64,000 nucleotides of DNA, from assembly GCF_963664555.1 (NCBI RefSeq), contig NZ_OY761461.1, positions 434,001 to 498,000 on the forward strand, written 5' to 3'. Position 1 is the first letter of the stretch; each line of letters starts with the position of its first letter. Shown piece after piece: positions 44,196-55,450 of the stretch. The notes beneath the pieces were generated by a model. It saw only the letters and a list, made by a program, of their open reading frames with translations, made no database searches and was not told where the DNA came from. Source of the DNA: Labilibaculum sp. Its GTDB lineage: Bacteria; Bacteroidota; Bacteroidia; Bacteroidales; Marinifilaceae. Made by a program: the position numbers and the translations under genes.

Positions 44196-45632
44196 ATGAA
44201 AATAGAAGTAAAAAGTTTTCAGGCGCCAAACGAGAACGAGAACATTCTTTTTTTGGCAACTGCCGGGAATTACAAAAATCTTCCTCTTTCCGAGCAGGAA
44301 ATGAAGTTTGCCGAAGAGCAAATTGATGACGAGGATACTTTAATTGAGTTGAATCGTTATACGCATAAAATTTATTTACACGTGTCAGATAAAAAAGTGT
44401 ATACTAATTCCGATTTGGAGAAAATGAGGAAGTTGGGTTTCTCGTTTCATTCCAAGATTCAGAAAAGTAAAATCACCAAAATTGTTTTGCAGGATTATCT
44501 GAACGATGCAGAAGCAATACTTGCTTTTACAGAAGGTGTTGCTTTAACAAATTATCAATTTTTGAAATATATTACCGATACAAAGAAACAAAAGCATACT
44601 TTGGAAGAGGTAATTATTCATAGTGATGCCGTTGGTTCAGCACAACTTAATGATCTAATGGCAGTTGTTGAAGGGGTGAAGTTTGCGCGCGAACTTGTAA
44701 ACGAACCTTTAAGCTATCTTACAGCAGAAAGATTAAGTGAAGAAATTCAGGAAATGAGTGCTAAGGCTGGATTTACAGTTGAAGTTTTTGGAAAGAAAAA
44801 GATTGAAAGTTTAAAGATGGGTGGCCTTTTGGCAGTGAATAAAGGTAGCCTTGATGAGCCGACTTTTTCTATCCTGGAGTGGAAATCAAAAGAGGCGGTT
44901 AATTCAAAACCAATTGTTTTTGTTGGAAAAGGAGTCGTATATGATACCGGAGGATTGAGTCTTAAACCAACTAAAGATAGCATGGATTTGATGAAATCTG
45001 ATATGGGTGGTGCAGCATCGGTAGCCGGAGCAATTTATGCAATTGCGAAAGCTAAATTGCCAATTCATGTAATTGGATTAATTCCTGCTACAGACAATCG
45101 TCCGGGCGGAAATGCTTATGTGCCGGGTGATGTTATCAAAATGTATAATGGGAAAACTGTTGAGGTTTTAAATACAGATGCCGAAGGAAGAATGATTTTA
45201 GCCGATGCTCTTAGTTATGCAGATCAGTATCAACCGGAATTTGTTGTCGATTTGGCAACTTTAACAGGTGCTGCAGCTGCAGCCATCGGGAAATATGGCA
45301 TGGTGGCAATGGGAAATGAGGATAGTAAGGATAAGATGACCCAATTAAAGGAGTCTGGAGAGAAAGTTTACGAAAGACTGGTAGAATTTCCTTTTTGGGA
45401 GGAATTTGGAGAGCTGATAAAATCGGATATTGCAGATTTGAAGAATATTGGTGGTCGTGATGGTGGAGCAATAACAGCTGGGAAATTCCTGGAGCATTTT
45501 ACAAATTATCCATGGATTCATCTCGATATTGCCGGACCGGCGTTTGTAAGTACAACAGATAATTACAGAGGTAAAGGAGGCACAGGTGTTGGTGTTCGCT
45601 TGTTATTTGAATTTATTAAACAATATCGATAG
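44196..45632 (+). CDS. pepA: Leucyl aminopeptidase, M17 family
   Basis: A 478-residue cytosolic di-metal aminopeptidase. The C-terminal catalytic domain contains the Lys/Asp metal region FVGKGVVYDTGGLSLKPTKD and KSDMGGAASVAGAI, the signature VEVLNTDAEGRMILADAL with catalytic Arg and bound Asp/Glu, and VDLATLTGAAAAAIG. The N-terminal 160 residues form the less conserved macrodomain-like part. It is monocistronic: a terminator lies before it and a 252-base gap after it. It probably finishes digestion of peptides, including dipeptides released by the S46 enzyme. Confidence 0.94.
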   Translation: MKIEVKSFQAPNENENILFLATAGNYKNLPLSEQEMKFAEEQIDDEDTLIELNRYTHKIYLHVSDKKVYTNSDLEKMRKLGFSFHSKIQKSKITKIVLQDYLNDAEAILAFTEGVALTNYQFLKYITDTKKQKHTLEEVIIHSDAVGSAQLNDLMAVVEGVKFARELVNEPLSYLTAERLSEEIQEMSAKAGFTVEVFGKKKIESLKMGGLLAVNKGSLDEPTFSILEWKSKEAVNSKPIVFVGKGVVYDTGGLSLKPTKDSMDLMKSDMGGAASVAGAIYAIAKAKLPIHVIGLIPATDNRPGGNAYVPGDVIKMYNGKTVEVLNTDAEGRMILADALSYADQYQPEFVVDLATLTGAAAAAIGKYGMVAMGNEDSKDKMTQLKESGEKVYERLVEFPFWEEFGELIKSDIADLKNIGGRDGGAITAGKFLEHFTNYPWIHLDIAGPAFVSTTDNYRGKGGTGVGVRLLFEFIKQYR

Positions 45633-45884
45633 TAGGAATAATTGAAAAGATGATGCTCTTTTATTGAATCTTTCTATTTTTGTAATGATTTTTTTAAGAT
45701 TTAAGGCACAAATGTTTTGCAAATGTATTTCTTAATCACTCTGTTAATTGTATTGATAAAGTCAGAGAGTATAAGAAGTAACAATATAGCTGATCATTTT
45801 CCAGTTCACTCTATTTAAATAGTAACGGCTTAAAATTGGACTTTTGAAAGTGATATCAGTCCACTGATATAAAATAAACAGCAG

Positions 45885-46940
45885 ATGAAAAACACTAAAA
45901 TAAGAGTTGGAATCACTCATGGCGATATTAACGGAATTGGCTACGAGGTTATTATTAAAACCTTGATGGATGAAAGGATGTATGAAATTTGTACTCCAAT
46001 TATTTATGGCTCTCCAAAAGTTGCAGCTTATCATCGAAAAGCACTCGACATAGAAACTTTTAGTTTGAATAATATTAAGGAAGCTCAGGAAGCGCACCCT
46101 AATAGAACAAACATTATTAATTGTGTTGATGAAAATATAAAGGTTGAGTTAGGTAAATCAACAAGTAGTGCCGGAGAATCTGCGTTTAAGGCTTTAGAGG
46201 CTGCTGTTGCAGATTTAGAAAAGGGATTAATTGATGTATTGGTTACAGCGCCAATAAATAAAAAGAACATTCAATCTAAGGATTTTGTATTTCCAGGGCA
46301 TACTGAATATTTGGAAAGCAAGTTGAATTCCGGTAAATCGTTAATGCTTTTAATTAGCGATAAGCTAAGAGTGGGGGTTGTTGCAGGTCATGTGCCTATT
46401 TCAAAGGTGCCCGAGGTTGTTTCAAAAGAAAATATTATTAGTAAGCTTAATATTTTAAATAGTTCTTTGCAGAAGGATTTTGGAATTAGAAGACCACGAA
46501 TTGCAGTTTTAAGTTTAAACCCACATGCTGGTGACGAAGGATTGATTGGAACAGAGGAAATCGATGTAATAATTCCTGCTTTGGAAGAGGTTCGGGAAAA
46601 GGGAATAATGGCCTTAGGCCCTTATCCTGCTGATGGTTTCTTTGGTTCTTCAGATTATATGAAGTTTGATGCTATTTTGGCAATGTATCATGATCAGGGG
46701 CTGGCTCCATTTAAAGCTTTGGCATTTGATTCCGGGGTGAATTTTACCGCAGGATTATCCAAAATCAGAACATCGCCTGCCCATGGTACAGCATATTCTA
46801 TTGCCGGAACTAATGTTGCATCTGAAAAATCTTTTCAGCAGGCATTGTATACCGCCATTGATGTTTTTAGAAACAGGGAAAATTTTGAAGAAATTAATAG
46901 AAACCCTATGCAAACATCAGAATCATCAAAGAATTCGTAA
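45885..46940 (+). CDS. pdxA: 4-hydroxythreonine-4-phosphate dehydrogenase
   Basis: A 351-residue PdxA of the DXP-dependent pyridoxal phosphate pathway. Typical pieces are GITHGDINGIGYEVIIKTL, VTAPINKKNI, the metal-binding His of FPGHTEYLESKL, LSLNPHAGDEG, MYHDQGLAPFKALAFDSGVN with a second His, and SPAHGTAYSIAG with the third. Note that this B6 route uses DXP, the same precursor that Dxr consumes, so DXP synthase must be present elsewhere. It is followed by a terminator. Confidence 0.95.
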   Translation: MKNTKIRVGITHGDINGIGYEVIIKTLMDERMYEICTPIIYGSPKVAAYHRKALDIETFSLNNIKEAQEAHPNRTNIINCVDENIKVELGKSTSSAGESAFKALEAAVADLEKGLIDVLVTAPINKKNIQSKDFVFPGHTEYLESKLNSGKSLMLLISDKLRVGVVAGHVPISKVPEVVSKENIISKLNILNSSLQKDFGIRRPRIAVLSLNPHAGDEGLIGTEEIDVIIPALEEVREKGIMALGPYPADGFFGSSDYMKFDAILAMYHDQGLAPFKALAFDSGVNFTAGLSKIRTSPAHGTAYSIAGTNVASEKSFQQALYTAIDVFRNRENFEEINRNPMQTSESSKNS

Positions 46941-46962
46941 TGAATTATTAACAAGTTAGTTA

Positions 46963-46998
46963 AAAGAGCGGTTAAATTTGAATCGCTCTTTCATTTTT
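46963..46998 (+). terminator. Rho-independent terminator after pdxA
   Basis: Stem AAAGAGCGGTT/AATCGCTCTTT (11 pairs, one G-T) with loop AAATTTG, followed by CATTTTTT. Confidence 0.82.
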
Positions 46999-47082
46999 TG
47001 TTAAAAACAAAATCTTGATTGTAAAAATTGCATAATTTTACATATTTTAAGGATCTAAACAGAAAAATTCAATTCACATTTT

Positions 47083-47664
47083 ATGTTTGAATATATAAAA
47101 GGAATTATAGTTGACCTTACCCCCACTTCAGTAGTTGTCGAAACTGGCGGAATCGGTTATTTTTTAAATATTTCATTGAATACCTATTCGAAATTATCTG
47201 GACATAAAGAAGCACAATTGTATTTGCATCAGGTTGTTCGTGAGGATGCACACTTGTTCTTCGGTTTTTTTGATGCTAATGAAAGAGGAATTTTTCGTCA
47301 TTTAATATCGGTGTCAGGAGTTGGTGCCAATACAGCTCGTATGATGCTTTCATCTTTAACACCTTCTGAAATTCAATCAGCAATTATTTCCAGCAATGTA
47401 AAAACCTTGCAGGGAGTTAAAGGAATCGGAGCTAAATCGGCACAAAGAATTATTATTGAATTAAAGGATAAACTTGGAAAAGATACTGATATCTCTGACT
47501 TTTCTTTACCGCAGAACAATACTACTAAAGAAGAAGCGTTATCTGCTTTAGTGATGTTAGGTTTTGCAAAAAATTCAGTAACTAAAGTTATTGATAAAGT
47601 ATTTGCCGCGAATATTGATGCAAGTGTGGAGGATTTAATTAAGCTGGCCTTGAAACAACTATAA
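47083..47664 (+). CDS. ruvA: Holliday junction branch-migration protein RuvA
   Basis: A 193-residue RuvA, which binds four-way junctions as tetramers and recruits RuvB. The N-terminal OB domain begins MFEYIKGIIVDLTPTSVVVETGGIGY. The helix-hairpin-helix repeats are LISVSGVGANTARMML and TLQGVKGIGAKSAQRIIIELKDKL. The C-terminal domain KEEALSALVMLGFAKNSVTKVID contacts RuvB. RuvB and RuvC are not in the window. It lies 42 bases before sprA, an arrangement common in Bacteroidota. Confidence 0.96.
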   Translation: MFEYIKGIIVDLTPTSVVVETGGIGYFLNISLNTYSKLSGHKEAQLYLHQVVREDAHLFFGFFDANERGIFRHLISVSGVGANTARMMLSSLTPSEIQSAIISSNVKTLQGVKGIGAKSAQRIIIELKDKLGKDTDISDFSLPQNNTTKEEALSALVMLGFAKNSVTKVIDKVFAANIDASVEDLIKLALKQL

Positions 47665-47706
47665 TTGAAAAACGTAATTGCTTTACTAACCTAAGGTAAT
47701 CAACCA

Positions 47707-50700
47707 TTGAAGAAACTTATTAGATATACTCTGACCTTATTAATCGTATTGTTCTGTAATGCTTTGAGAAGTAATTACAGCCTGAGTGCCCGTAATTCTA
47801 ATTTTGAATTTGGCATTCAAACAATTCAACAACAGGACACTACCAAACGATCAAAAAGCGACTCAGGACGTGTAGTCAATTCGAAATCTCCATTTCATAA
47901 AGATAATCCTGATGCAAAAGACAATTCACTTCCCTTCCCATTTGAAGATGTAAACGATAATCAAGAGTTTGGTTCTCAAAATCAATCTCCATTGTATCTT
48001 AAGGATCCCAAAAATATTCTGACATCTATTCAGTATGATGCTGTTACAGGTAATTATATTCTAGTGACGCGAATTGGTGATATCGATTATCGTCGTCCAA
48101 TAAGCATGACAGCAGAAGAATACAAGCAATACGAAGCAGAAAAATCTCTTCGGGATTATTGGATGGAACGCAGTCGGAGTGATGGAATGTCAGGTGGTGA
48201 CGAGTTAGTTCCGGATTTAAAATTAGGTGGGCAATTTGTCGATAAAATTTTTGGAAGCAATACAATTTCCATTAAACCACAGGGATCAGCCGAGCTAACT
48301 TTCGGCATTAATACAACCAAGGTCGAAAATCCGACTCTGCCTGTAAATCTTAGGAAAACAACGAGTTTCGATTTTGATGAGAAGATTCAAATGAACGTGA
48401 CTGGTTCAGTTGGCGAGAAGTTGAAGATGGATGTGAATTACAATACTGAGGCTACTTTCGATTTTGAAAATCAAATGAGGCTGGAGTATTCCGGTGATGA
48501 AGATGAGATTATTAAGAAGATTGAAGCTGGTAATGTTTCAATGCCAATTTCAAATACACTGATTACCGGGGGACAAAATTTGTTTGGTGTAAAGGCACAA
48601 TTGCAATTCGGCAAGCTATCGGTAACTTCGATTTTCTCTCAGCAAAAAGGAGAGACCACTGTTGTTGAGATGGAGAATGGAGCTCAGAAAAATGAATTTG
48701 AGATTTCAGTGGATAAATATGAAGCCAACCGACATTTCTTTCTTTCGAAATATTTTTACGACAATTACGATCGATCTCTGCGAAATCTTCCGGTTATTAA
48801 TTCAGGAGTTGCAATCAATAAAGTTGAAGTTTGGGTGACCAATAAAACTTCCAATTTTCAGGATTCCCGTAACCTTGTTGCTTTTGTTGATTTAGCTGAA
48901 GATGGCTCAAATATTTATAATCCTTCAGAATTTTTGCAGACAGGAACAGGAACCTTGCCATATAATGAGTTGAACGATCTCTATGTGAAAATGACTAATT
49001 CTTATTCAGGGATTAGAGATATCAATCAGGTTACAAGTACATTATCGCCTTTGGCTCCGGGATTTGTCAGTGGAACCGATTACGAAAAAGTTGAAAATGC
49101 CCGCAAATTGTCCGAGTCGGAATATTCTGTGAATGAAAAATTGGGTTATATTTCTTTAAATCAGGCATTAAATGCGGATGAGATTTTGGCTGTTTCGTAT
49201 GAATACACCTACAGAGGACAAGTGTTTAGAGTTGGAGAATTCACCAGTGATGGAGTGAGTGCTCCTCAAACACTCATTATGAAATTGTTGAAAGGAACCA
49301 ATCTGAGCCCACAAATGCCAACATGGAAATTAATGATGAAAAACATCTATAATATTGGTGCTTTTCAGGTTAATCCAGAGGATTTCATATTAAATGTATT
49401 GTATCAAAATGATAATGCGGGAACTTCTGTAAATTATTTACCGGAAGGAGACATTAAAAACCAAATTCTGCTCGAAGTATTGAATTTAGATAACCTGAAT
49501 TCTCAATTGGATCCGGGTGCTGATGGAATGTTCGATTTTATCGATGGGATTACAATTTATTCAACAAATGGTCGAATCATATTCCCGGAAATTGAGCCTT
49601 TTGGCAGCCACCTCAGAAAAATGATTAATAATGAAGCTATTGCAGATCAATATGTGTTTGAGGAGCTTTATAAATTGACTCAAAATGATGCACAGCAGAT
49701 TGCAGAGAAAAATAAATATAGTCTGAAAGGTAGTTACAAATCATCAACAAGTTCAGAGATTTCTTTGAATGCTTTGAATGTGGAACCAGGTTCGGTTAGT
49801 GTAAAGGCTGGTGGTAGAGAACTAATCGAGAATATTGATTACACTGTGGATTATACACTGGGAAGGGTGAAAATAATCAATCAAAGTTTATTGGAATCGA
49901 GTACACCAATTTCCATTTCTTCGGAAAATAATTCGTTATTTAATATTCAGACCAAAACATTGATCGGGGTTCAAATGGATTATCAGTTTAATGATGATTT
50001 TAATCTGGGTGCTACCATGATGCATCTTTCTGAACAGCCTCTTACACAAAAAGTTAATATTGGTGATGAACCAATTTCGAATACGATTTGGGGTTTGAAT
50101 GGCAGCTATAGAACCGAATCGGAATTTCTGACACGCATGGTGGATAAAATTCCATTTATTGAAACAAAAGAGCCTTCATCAATTGCTGTTGAAGGTGAAT
50201 TTGCGCAATTGGTTCCAGGTCATAATAAAGCAATTGGCAGTTCGGGTACAGCCTATATCGATGATTTTGAGGGAACAGAGACTTCGATTGATATGAAGAG
50301 TTTGAGTTCCTGGGTTTTGGCGAGTACGCCACAAAATAATGAAGCTTTATTTAAAGAAGGAAATTTGAATAATGATTTAGCATATGGTTTTAACCGGGCA
50401 AAACTGGCTTGGTATGTAATCGATCCTTTATTCTTGCGCAATAGCTCTGCAACACCAGGGCACATTAAATCGGATAAGGATCAGCAATCAAATCACTTTG
50501 TCCGAGAGATATTTGAGGAAGAAATCTGGCCGAATAAGGAGAGGGCCTCCGGGGTTCCGACTAATATTTCGGTTCTGAATATGGCTTATTATCCTGATGA
50601 AAAAGGGCCCTATAATTATGACGTAGATGGACAATCCGGGATTTCTCAAGGGATGAATTCTGATGGAACCCTTAAAGCCCCGGAATCAAGGTGGGGTGGT

Positions 50701-53700
50701 ATCATGCGTAAAATCGAAACCAACGATTTTGAAGCTGCAAATATTGCTTACATTGAGTTTTGGATGATGGATCCATTTGTGTATGAACCAGATCACAAAG
50801 GGGGAAATTTATATTTTAATCTTGGAAACATTTCCGAAGATATATTAAGAGATTCGAGAAAATCATTTGAGAATGGATTGCCTGCAGATGAAACTGTTAC
50901 TTTGGTGGATAGTACAAAATGGGGGCGTGTTCCTTTAGTACAATCCCTGGTAAATGCTTTCGATAATAATACAAACTCCAGAAGATATCAGGATGTTGGA
51001 TTGGATGGATTGAGTTCAAGTGATGAGTTGAGTTATTTCAAGGAATACATTCAGGCAATTAGTATTTCGGCAAATCTGGGGACAGGATCCGAAGCCTATG
51101 TTTTGGCTCAAAATGACCCTTCAGGTGATGATTATCATTATTTTAGAGGTGCAGATTACGATAGTGATGAGCTAAGTATTTTGGAACGTTATAAAAAGTA
51201 TAATGGTCCGGAGGGGAATTCACCAACATCCGAATTATCAGGAAGTGCATACCCTACATCTGCAACAACATTGCCAGATGTTGAAGATATTAATCATGAT
51301 AATACTTTGAGTGAAACTGAAGCTTACTATCAATGCAAAGTACATTTGGCGCCGGCAGACATGCAGATAGGTCAAAACTTTATTGTTGATAAAGTGACCA
51401 GTAATGTGGACTTAGCAAATGGAACAAATGGCTCGGTTGATTGGTATCAGTTTAAGATTCCTGTTGATGAATTCAAAGATACATATGGTAACATAAGTGA
51501 TTTTACATCCATTCGTTTCATGAGAATGTTCTTGAGGGATTTTGAAGAAGATGTGGTTCTGCGATTTGCTACCCTCGATTTAGTTCGTGATGATTGGAGG
51601 AGTTATGATCAGTCTATTAATGAAAATGAAACGGATGATATCGTATCGGAAGCTGGTTTTGATATTACAGCAGTAAATATTGAGGAGAATGCAAGTAAAG
51701 AACCGGTAAACTATATTTTGCCACCGGGAATTGATCGGGTTGTAGATCCGAGTAATCCTCAGTTAATTCAACTCAATGAGCAGGCAATATTGTTGAAAGT
51801 TACTAATCTGGAAGATGGAAAAGGAAAAGGAGCCTACAAAACCCTTAACATGGACATCAGGAAATATGGTAAGTTTAAAATGGATGTTCATGCTGAGGAG
51901 ATTGAAGGCTATTCGGTTCGTGATGAAGAAGTGAATGTATTTGTTCGTTTGGGTTCGGATTATCAGGACAATTACTACGAATATGAAATTCCCATGCGGT
52001 TAACACCTGCCGGTCTTTATAATGGAGATATTGAAGAGGATCGTTTAGCCGTTTGGCCTGATGAAAATCGTTTTGATTTTAAGCTTCGTCTGTTTCAAAC
52101 AATAAAGCAGTTACGAAACGATGCAGTACGTGGTACTAATGCAAAATATTCCGACATATATGATTTAAAAGTTGGTGATTTGTCAAATGATGCAGATCCG
52201 CAGCACCAAGATCATATTGTTAGAATAAAAGGAAATCCAAATCTGGCGAACATCAGAACGGTTATGATTGGGGTGAAAAATCCCACCAATGATGCTACCG
52301 GAATGGATGATAATCAACTAAAATCGGTTGAGGTATGGTTGAACGAAATGCGGTTGACGGATTTTGATGAAGACGGTGGTTGGGCAGCAAATCTAAGGGT
52401 AACAACAAAATTAGCTGATTTTGGTACGGTTACTTGGGCAGGAAGCAAAATTACATCTGGTTTTGGGGGTATAGAAGATGGTGTTAATGATCGCTACAAA
52501 GATGATATATTTCAGTATGATTTATCTGCGAGTTTTGAGTTAGGTAAATTTTTTCCCGAAAAATCGGGTGTTCGAATTCCATTGTATTATGCTATTTCTG
52601 AAGAAACAATAAGTCCGGAATACAATCCGTTAGATCCGGACATTCCATTGGATGTAGCACTTGAGAATGCGAATTCTAAAATGGAACGGGACTCTATCGA
52701 AAAAATGTCTCAGGAATATACGAAAAGAAAGAGTTTTAATTTGACGAATGTTCGTATCGAAAAGACAGAAGGAAAACCTAAATTGCTGGATGTTTCGAAT
52801 TTAGCTCTTACCTATTCCTACAATGAAACTTATTCCAGAGATGTAAATACGGTTCGTGATTTGGAGAAGAATTACAGAGGTGTATTGAGCTATAACTATA
52901 ACAATGTGCCGAAAAATATCCAGCCATTTAAGAGGGTTAGTGCTTTTCAAAATCCGATGTTTAGATTGTTAAAGGATTTTAATTTTTACTATTTGCCAAC
53001 ACAACTTTCTTTCCGATCTGATTTGCAGCGCTATTACCGCGAAATTGAGAAAAGGCATATTACTGAAATAGGAAGTGGAAATACCGAGCTGGCGACTGTT
53101 AAAATTAAACCTACTTTCGATAAGGATTTTATTTGGTATCGTTATTACGATTTAAAATACAATTTAACTAAAGGACTAAAGTTTGATTTCTCCGCGACAA
53201 ATACATCTCGAATTGATGAACCGGAAGGTATTGTTGATAGAGATAGAGATCGTGAAACCTACAACATTTGGAAAGATTCTATTTGGAATAATTTAATGGA
53301 TGGTGGTCGAAATATTCAGTACCATCATAATTTTAATCTTACTTATACGGTTCCGATAAATAAAATTCCTTTGTTGAATTGGACATCAGTTACAGCACGA
53401 TATGCGGGGGCATATGATTGGAATGCTGGTGCAGTTACCGCCGATACTATCGAGTTGGGAAATACCATTCGAAACTCAAATAATATACAGGTAAACGGGC
53501 AATTAAACTTTGTTAATTTGTACAATAAAGTTGGTTTGCTGAAAAGAATTAATCAAAAATATAGTTCGAATCGGAAATACAAAAAGAAAACAGAGGATTA
53601 CAAAAAGGTTAATTATGAAGGTACTGTTGCAGAACTAAAAGCTGGAATTCCTACTTCTGTATATCATAAATTATCTACCGAGGATATCTCCATTAAGGTT

Positions 53701-55275
53701 TATGATACTCAGGGAAAGGAAATAAAGGTTAAGGTGAAATCTGTAACAGGTAACAGGGCTAAGATTACTTCAAGCGAGAATGTGAAAAATGTTCGGGTAA
53801 GAGTCAATGGCAAGCTTTCGGAGAGTGATGGTGTTTTTGCTTTGATAGGAGAGAATTTTCTTAGAACAGTAATGAGTGTTCGTAATATTTCTATTAATTA
53901 TTCGGAAATTAACTCAACAACATTGCCTGGATATATGCCACAAACAAATTATTTTGGAGGTGAGTCATATAACGGAACCAAGGCTCCCGGGTTTAACTTC
54001 CTGATAGGTAAGCAGGACAATAATTTTGCAGGAAATGCCGCTGAAAAAGGTTGGATTACAACTGATGAAGCTTTGAATGAACCATATGTAATGAGTCATA
54101 CTCAAAACTTTACCATAAGGAGTACTATCGAACCGGTAAAAGGCTTAAAAATTGATTTAACTGCCAATCGTAATTATTCAAGGAACCGAAGCGAATACTA
54201 TATTTACGATTCGGGGAATGATAATTTCACGGCAGAGAATCTTGTTAAATCGGGTAATTTCAGCATGAGTTTTTTAAGTTTGAAATCGGCCTTTTTTACT
54301 ATTGGAAACACTGGAGATTATTCTTCTTCATATTTCGATAAATTTTTAGATTTAAGAAAAGAAGAAAGTTTACGATTGGCAAAAGAGAGATATGGTGAAA
54401 ATTATGAGGCGAAAAAAATATTCACAGAGGTTGTTGTAGGAACAGAAACAACGAAAGTAGAGACGGATTATTATGAAGGTTATGGAGAAACTTCCCAGGA
54501 AGTTTTAATTCCAGCTTTTCTTAAAGCATATGGTAATGGAGGAAAAGGTTATAATAGTTTGTTCCCGGCTATTTCCCGTATGAAACCAAATTGGAGAGTG
54601 ACTTTCGAAGGATTATCCAAACTGCCGTTAATTAAGAGGTATTTCAAATCTATAAATTTGAGTCATTCATATACTGCCACGTATGATGTGGGGTCGTATA
54701 ATACCAATTTGACTTACGAGGAAGGCGATGACGGATATAGTATTATTCAAGATCTGGCGAAAAATTTTCTACCTCTTTACGAAGCCAATTCAATTTCCAT
54801 AAACGAGCAATTCAATCCTTTGATAAACGTTGATATGATTTGGAAGAATAATTTCTCGACTAGTTTTGAAATTAAGCGCACGCGAAATTTGATTCTAAGT
54901 TTATCAAACACGCAGTTAACAGAAGTAGCTTCTAATGAAGTGATTTTTGGTCTGGGGTATCGATTTGATGATTTCGGTATGATAATCGGCTCAGGGGCGA
55001 AACAGAAAAAATATAAGAGTGATCTTAATTTACGGGGAGATCTATCAATTCGTAAGAACAATACCATTATTAGAAAAATTGTTGATGAAGTGGATCAGTT
55101 AACATCAGGACAGAAAGTAGTAACAGTTAAGTTTAGTGCTGACTATGTTTTGAGTAACAGATTTAATTTAAGACTGTATTACGACCGGATTGTAAATACT
55201 CCTTATGTTTCACTTTCATACCCAACTACAACTACTGAATTTGGTGCGAGTATTCGTTTTACTCTTGCGAATTAA
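47707..55275 (+). CDS. sprA: SprA (Sov), type IX secretion outer-membrane translocon
   Basis: A 2522-residue protein, within the usual 2300-2550 of SprA/Sov, the very large beta-barrel pore of the type IX secretion system. The start is TTG at 47707, followed by a signal peptide (residues 1-22). SprA N-terminal-type repeats occur at about residues 170-330 (FGINTTKVENPTLPVNLRK, MDVNYNTEATFDFENQMRLE) and again near 770-850 (GVQMDYQFNDDFNLGATMMH). GTAYIDDFEGTETSIDM and NMDIRKYGKFKMDVHAEE are other conserved blocks, and aromatic-rich strands fill the C-terminal 900 residues, ending in GASIRFTLAN. The gene implies that T9SS cargo with C-terminal sorting domains is encoded elsewhere; none is visible here. 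Confidence 0.95.
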   Translation: MKKLIRYTLTLLIVLFCNALRSNYSLSARNSNFEFGIQTIQQQDTTKRSKSDSGRVVNSKSPFHKDNPDAKDNSLPFPFEDVNDNQEFGSQNQSPLYLKDPKNILTSIQYDAVTGNYILVTRIGDIDYRRPISMTAEEYKQYEAEKSLRDYWMERSRSDGMSGGDELVPDLKLGGQFVDKIFGSNTISIKPQGSAELTFGINTTKVENPTLPVNLRKTTSFDFDEKIQMNVTGSVGEKLKMDVNYNTEATFDFENQMRLEYSGDEDEIIKKIEAGNVSMPISNTLITGGQNLFGVKAQLQFGKLSVTSIFSQQKGETTVVEMENGAQKNEFEISVDKYEANRHFFLSKYFYDNYDRSLRNLPVINSGVAINKVEVWVTNKTSNFQDSRNLVAFVDLAEDGSNIYNPSEFLQTGTGTLPYNELNDLYVKMTNSYSGIRDINQVTSTLSPLAPGFVSGTDYEKVENARKLSESEYSVNEKLGYISLNQALNADEILAVSYEYTYRGQVFRVGEFTSDGVSAPQTLIMKLLKGTNLSPQMPTWKLMMKNIYNIGAFQVNPEDFILNVLYQNDNAGTSVNYLPEGDIKNQILLEVLNLDNLNSQLDPGADGMFDFIDGITIYSTNGRIIFPEIEPFGSHLRKMINNEAIADQYVFEELYKLTQNDAQQIAEKNKYSLKGSYKSSTSSEISLNALNVEPGSVSVKAGGRELIENIDYTVDYTLGRVKIINQSLLESSTPISISSENNSLFNIQTKTLIGVQMDYQFNDDFNLGATMMHLSEQPLTQKVNIGDEPISNTIWGLNGSYRTESEFLTRMVDKIPFIETKEPSSIAVEGEFAQLVPGHNKAIGSSGTAYIDDFEGTETSIDMKSLSSWVLASTPQNNEALFKEGNLNNDLAYGFNRAKLAWYVIDPLFLRNSSATPGHIKSDKDQQSNHFVREIFEEEIWPNKERASGVPTNISVLNMAYYPDEKGPYNYDVDGQSGISQGMNSDGTLKAPESRWGGIMRKIETNDFEAANIAYIEFWMMDPFVYEPDHKGGNLYFNLGNISEDILRDSRKSFENGLPADETVTLVDSTKWGRVPLVQSLVNAFDNNTNSRRYQDVGLDGLSSSDELSYFKEYIQAISISANLGTGSEAYVLAQNDPSGDDYHYFRGADYDSDELSILERYKKYNGPEGNSPTSELSGSAYPTSATTLPDVEDINHDNTLSETEAYYQCKVHLAPADMQIGQNFIVDKVTSNVDLANGTNGSVDWYQFKIPVDEFKDTYGNISDFTSIRFMRMFLRDFEEDVVLRFATLDLVRDDWRSYDQSINENETDDIVSEAGFDITAVNIEENASKEPVNYILPPGIDRVVDPSNPQLIQLNEQAILLKVTNLEDGKGKGAYKTLNMDIRKYGKFKMDVHAEEIEGYSVRDEEVNVFVRLGSDYQDNYYEYEIPMRLTPAGLYNGDIEEDRLAVWPDENRFDFKLRLFQTIKQLRNDAVRGTNAKYSDIYDLKVGDLSNDADPQHQDHIVRIKGNPNLANIRTVMIGVKNPTNDATGMDDNQLKSVEVWLNEMRLTDFDEDGGWAANLRVTTKLADFGTVTWAGSKITSGFGGIEDGVNDRYKDDIFQYDLSASFELGKFFPEKSGVRIPLYYAISEETISPEYNPLDPDIPLDVALENANSKMERDSIEKMSQEYTKRKSFNLTNVRIEKTEGKPKLLDVSNLALTYSYNETYSRDVNTVRDLEKNYRGVLSYNYNNVPKNIQPFKRVSAFQNPMFRLLKDFNFYYLPTQLSFRSDLQRYYREIEKRHITEIGSGNTELATVKIKPTFDKDFIWYRYYDLKYNLTKGLKFDFSATNTSRIDEPEGIVDRDRDRETYNIWKDSIWNNLMDGGRNIQYHHNFNLTYTVPINKIPLLNWTSVTARYAGAYDWNAGAVTADTIELGNTIRNSNNIQVNGQLNFVNLYNKVGLLKRINQKYSSNRKYKKKTEDYKKVNYEGTVAELKAGIPTSVYHKLSTEDISIKVYDTQGKEIKVKVKSVTGNRAKITSSENVKNVRVRVNGKLSESDGVFALIGENFLRTVMSVRNISINYSEINSTTLPGYMPQTNYFGGESYNGTKAPGFNFLIGKQDNNFAGNAAEKGWITTDEALNEPYVMSHTQNFTIRSTIEPVKGLKIDLTANRNYSRNRSEYYIYDSGNDNFTAENLVKSGNFSMSFLSLKSAFFTIGNTGDYSSSYFDKFLDLRKEESLRLAKERYGENYEAKKIFTEVVVGTETTKVETDYYEGYGETSQEVLIPAFLKAYGNGGKGYNSLFPAISRMKPNWRVTFEGLSKLPLIKRYFKSINLSHSYTATYDVGSYNTNLTYEEGDDGYSIIQDLAKNFLPLYEANSISINEQFNPLINVDMIWKNNFSTSFEIKRTRNLILSLSNTQLTEVASNEVIFGLGYRFDDFGMIIGSGAKQKKYKSDLNLRGDLSIRKNNTIIRKIVDEVDQLTSGQKVVTVKFSADYVLSNRFNLRLYYDRIVNTPYVSLSYPTTTTEFGASIRFTLAN

Positions 55276-55450
55276 AGGTTTTACTGTTATGCACTTATAT
55301 TCTGATTTTGCAGTGATCATTACTCATCAGATAGAATGAATAAGAATAAGTTCTAAAACATTCAATTACGTATGAAGTGATATATTATAATTAAAAAAAA
55401 AATGTAAATTTGGGCAGTAATTTAATACTCTTAATAAACAACATACTATC

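Noticed and set aside
47707..55275. Giant Rhs/adhesin-type toxin
   Set aside because: Length, signal peptide, SprA-type repeats and ruvA/gcvH neighbours identify it as SprA; no RHS repeats or toxin domain.
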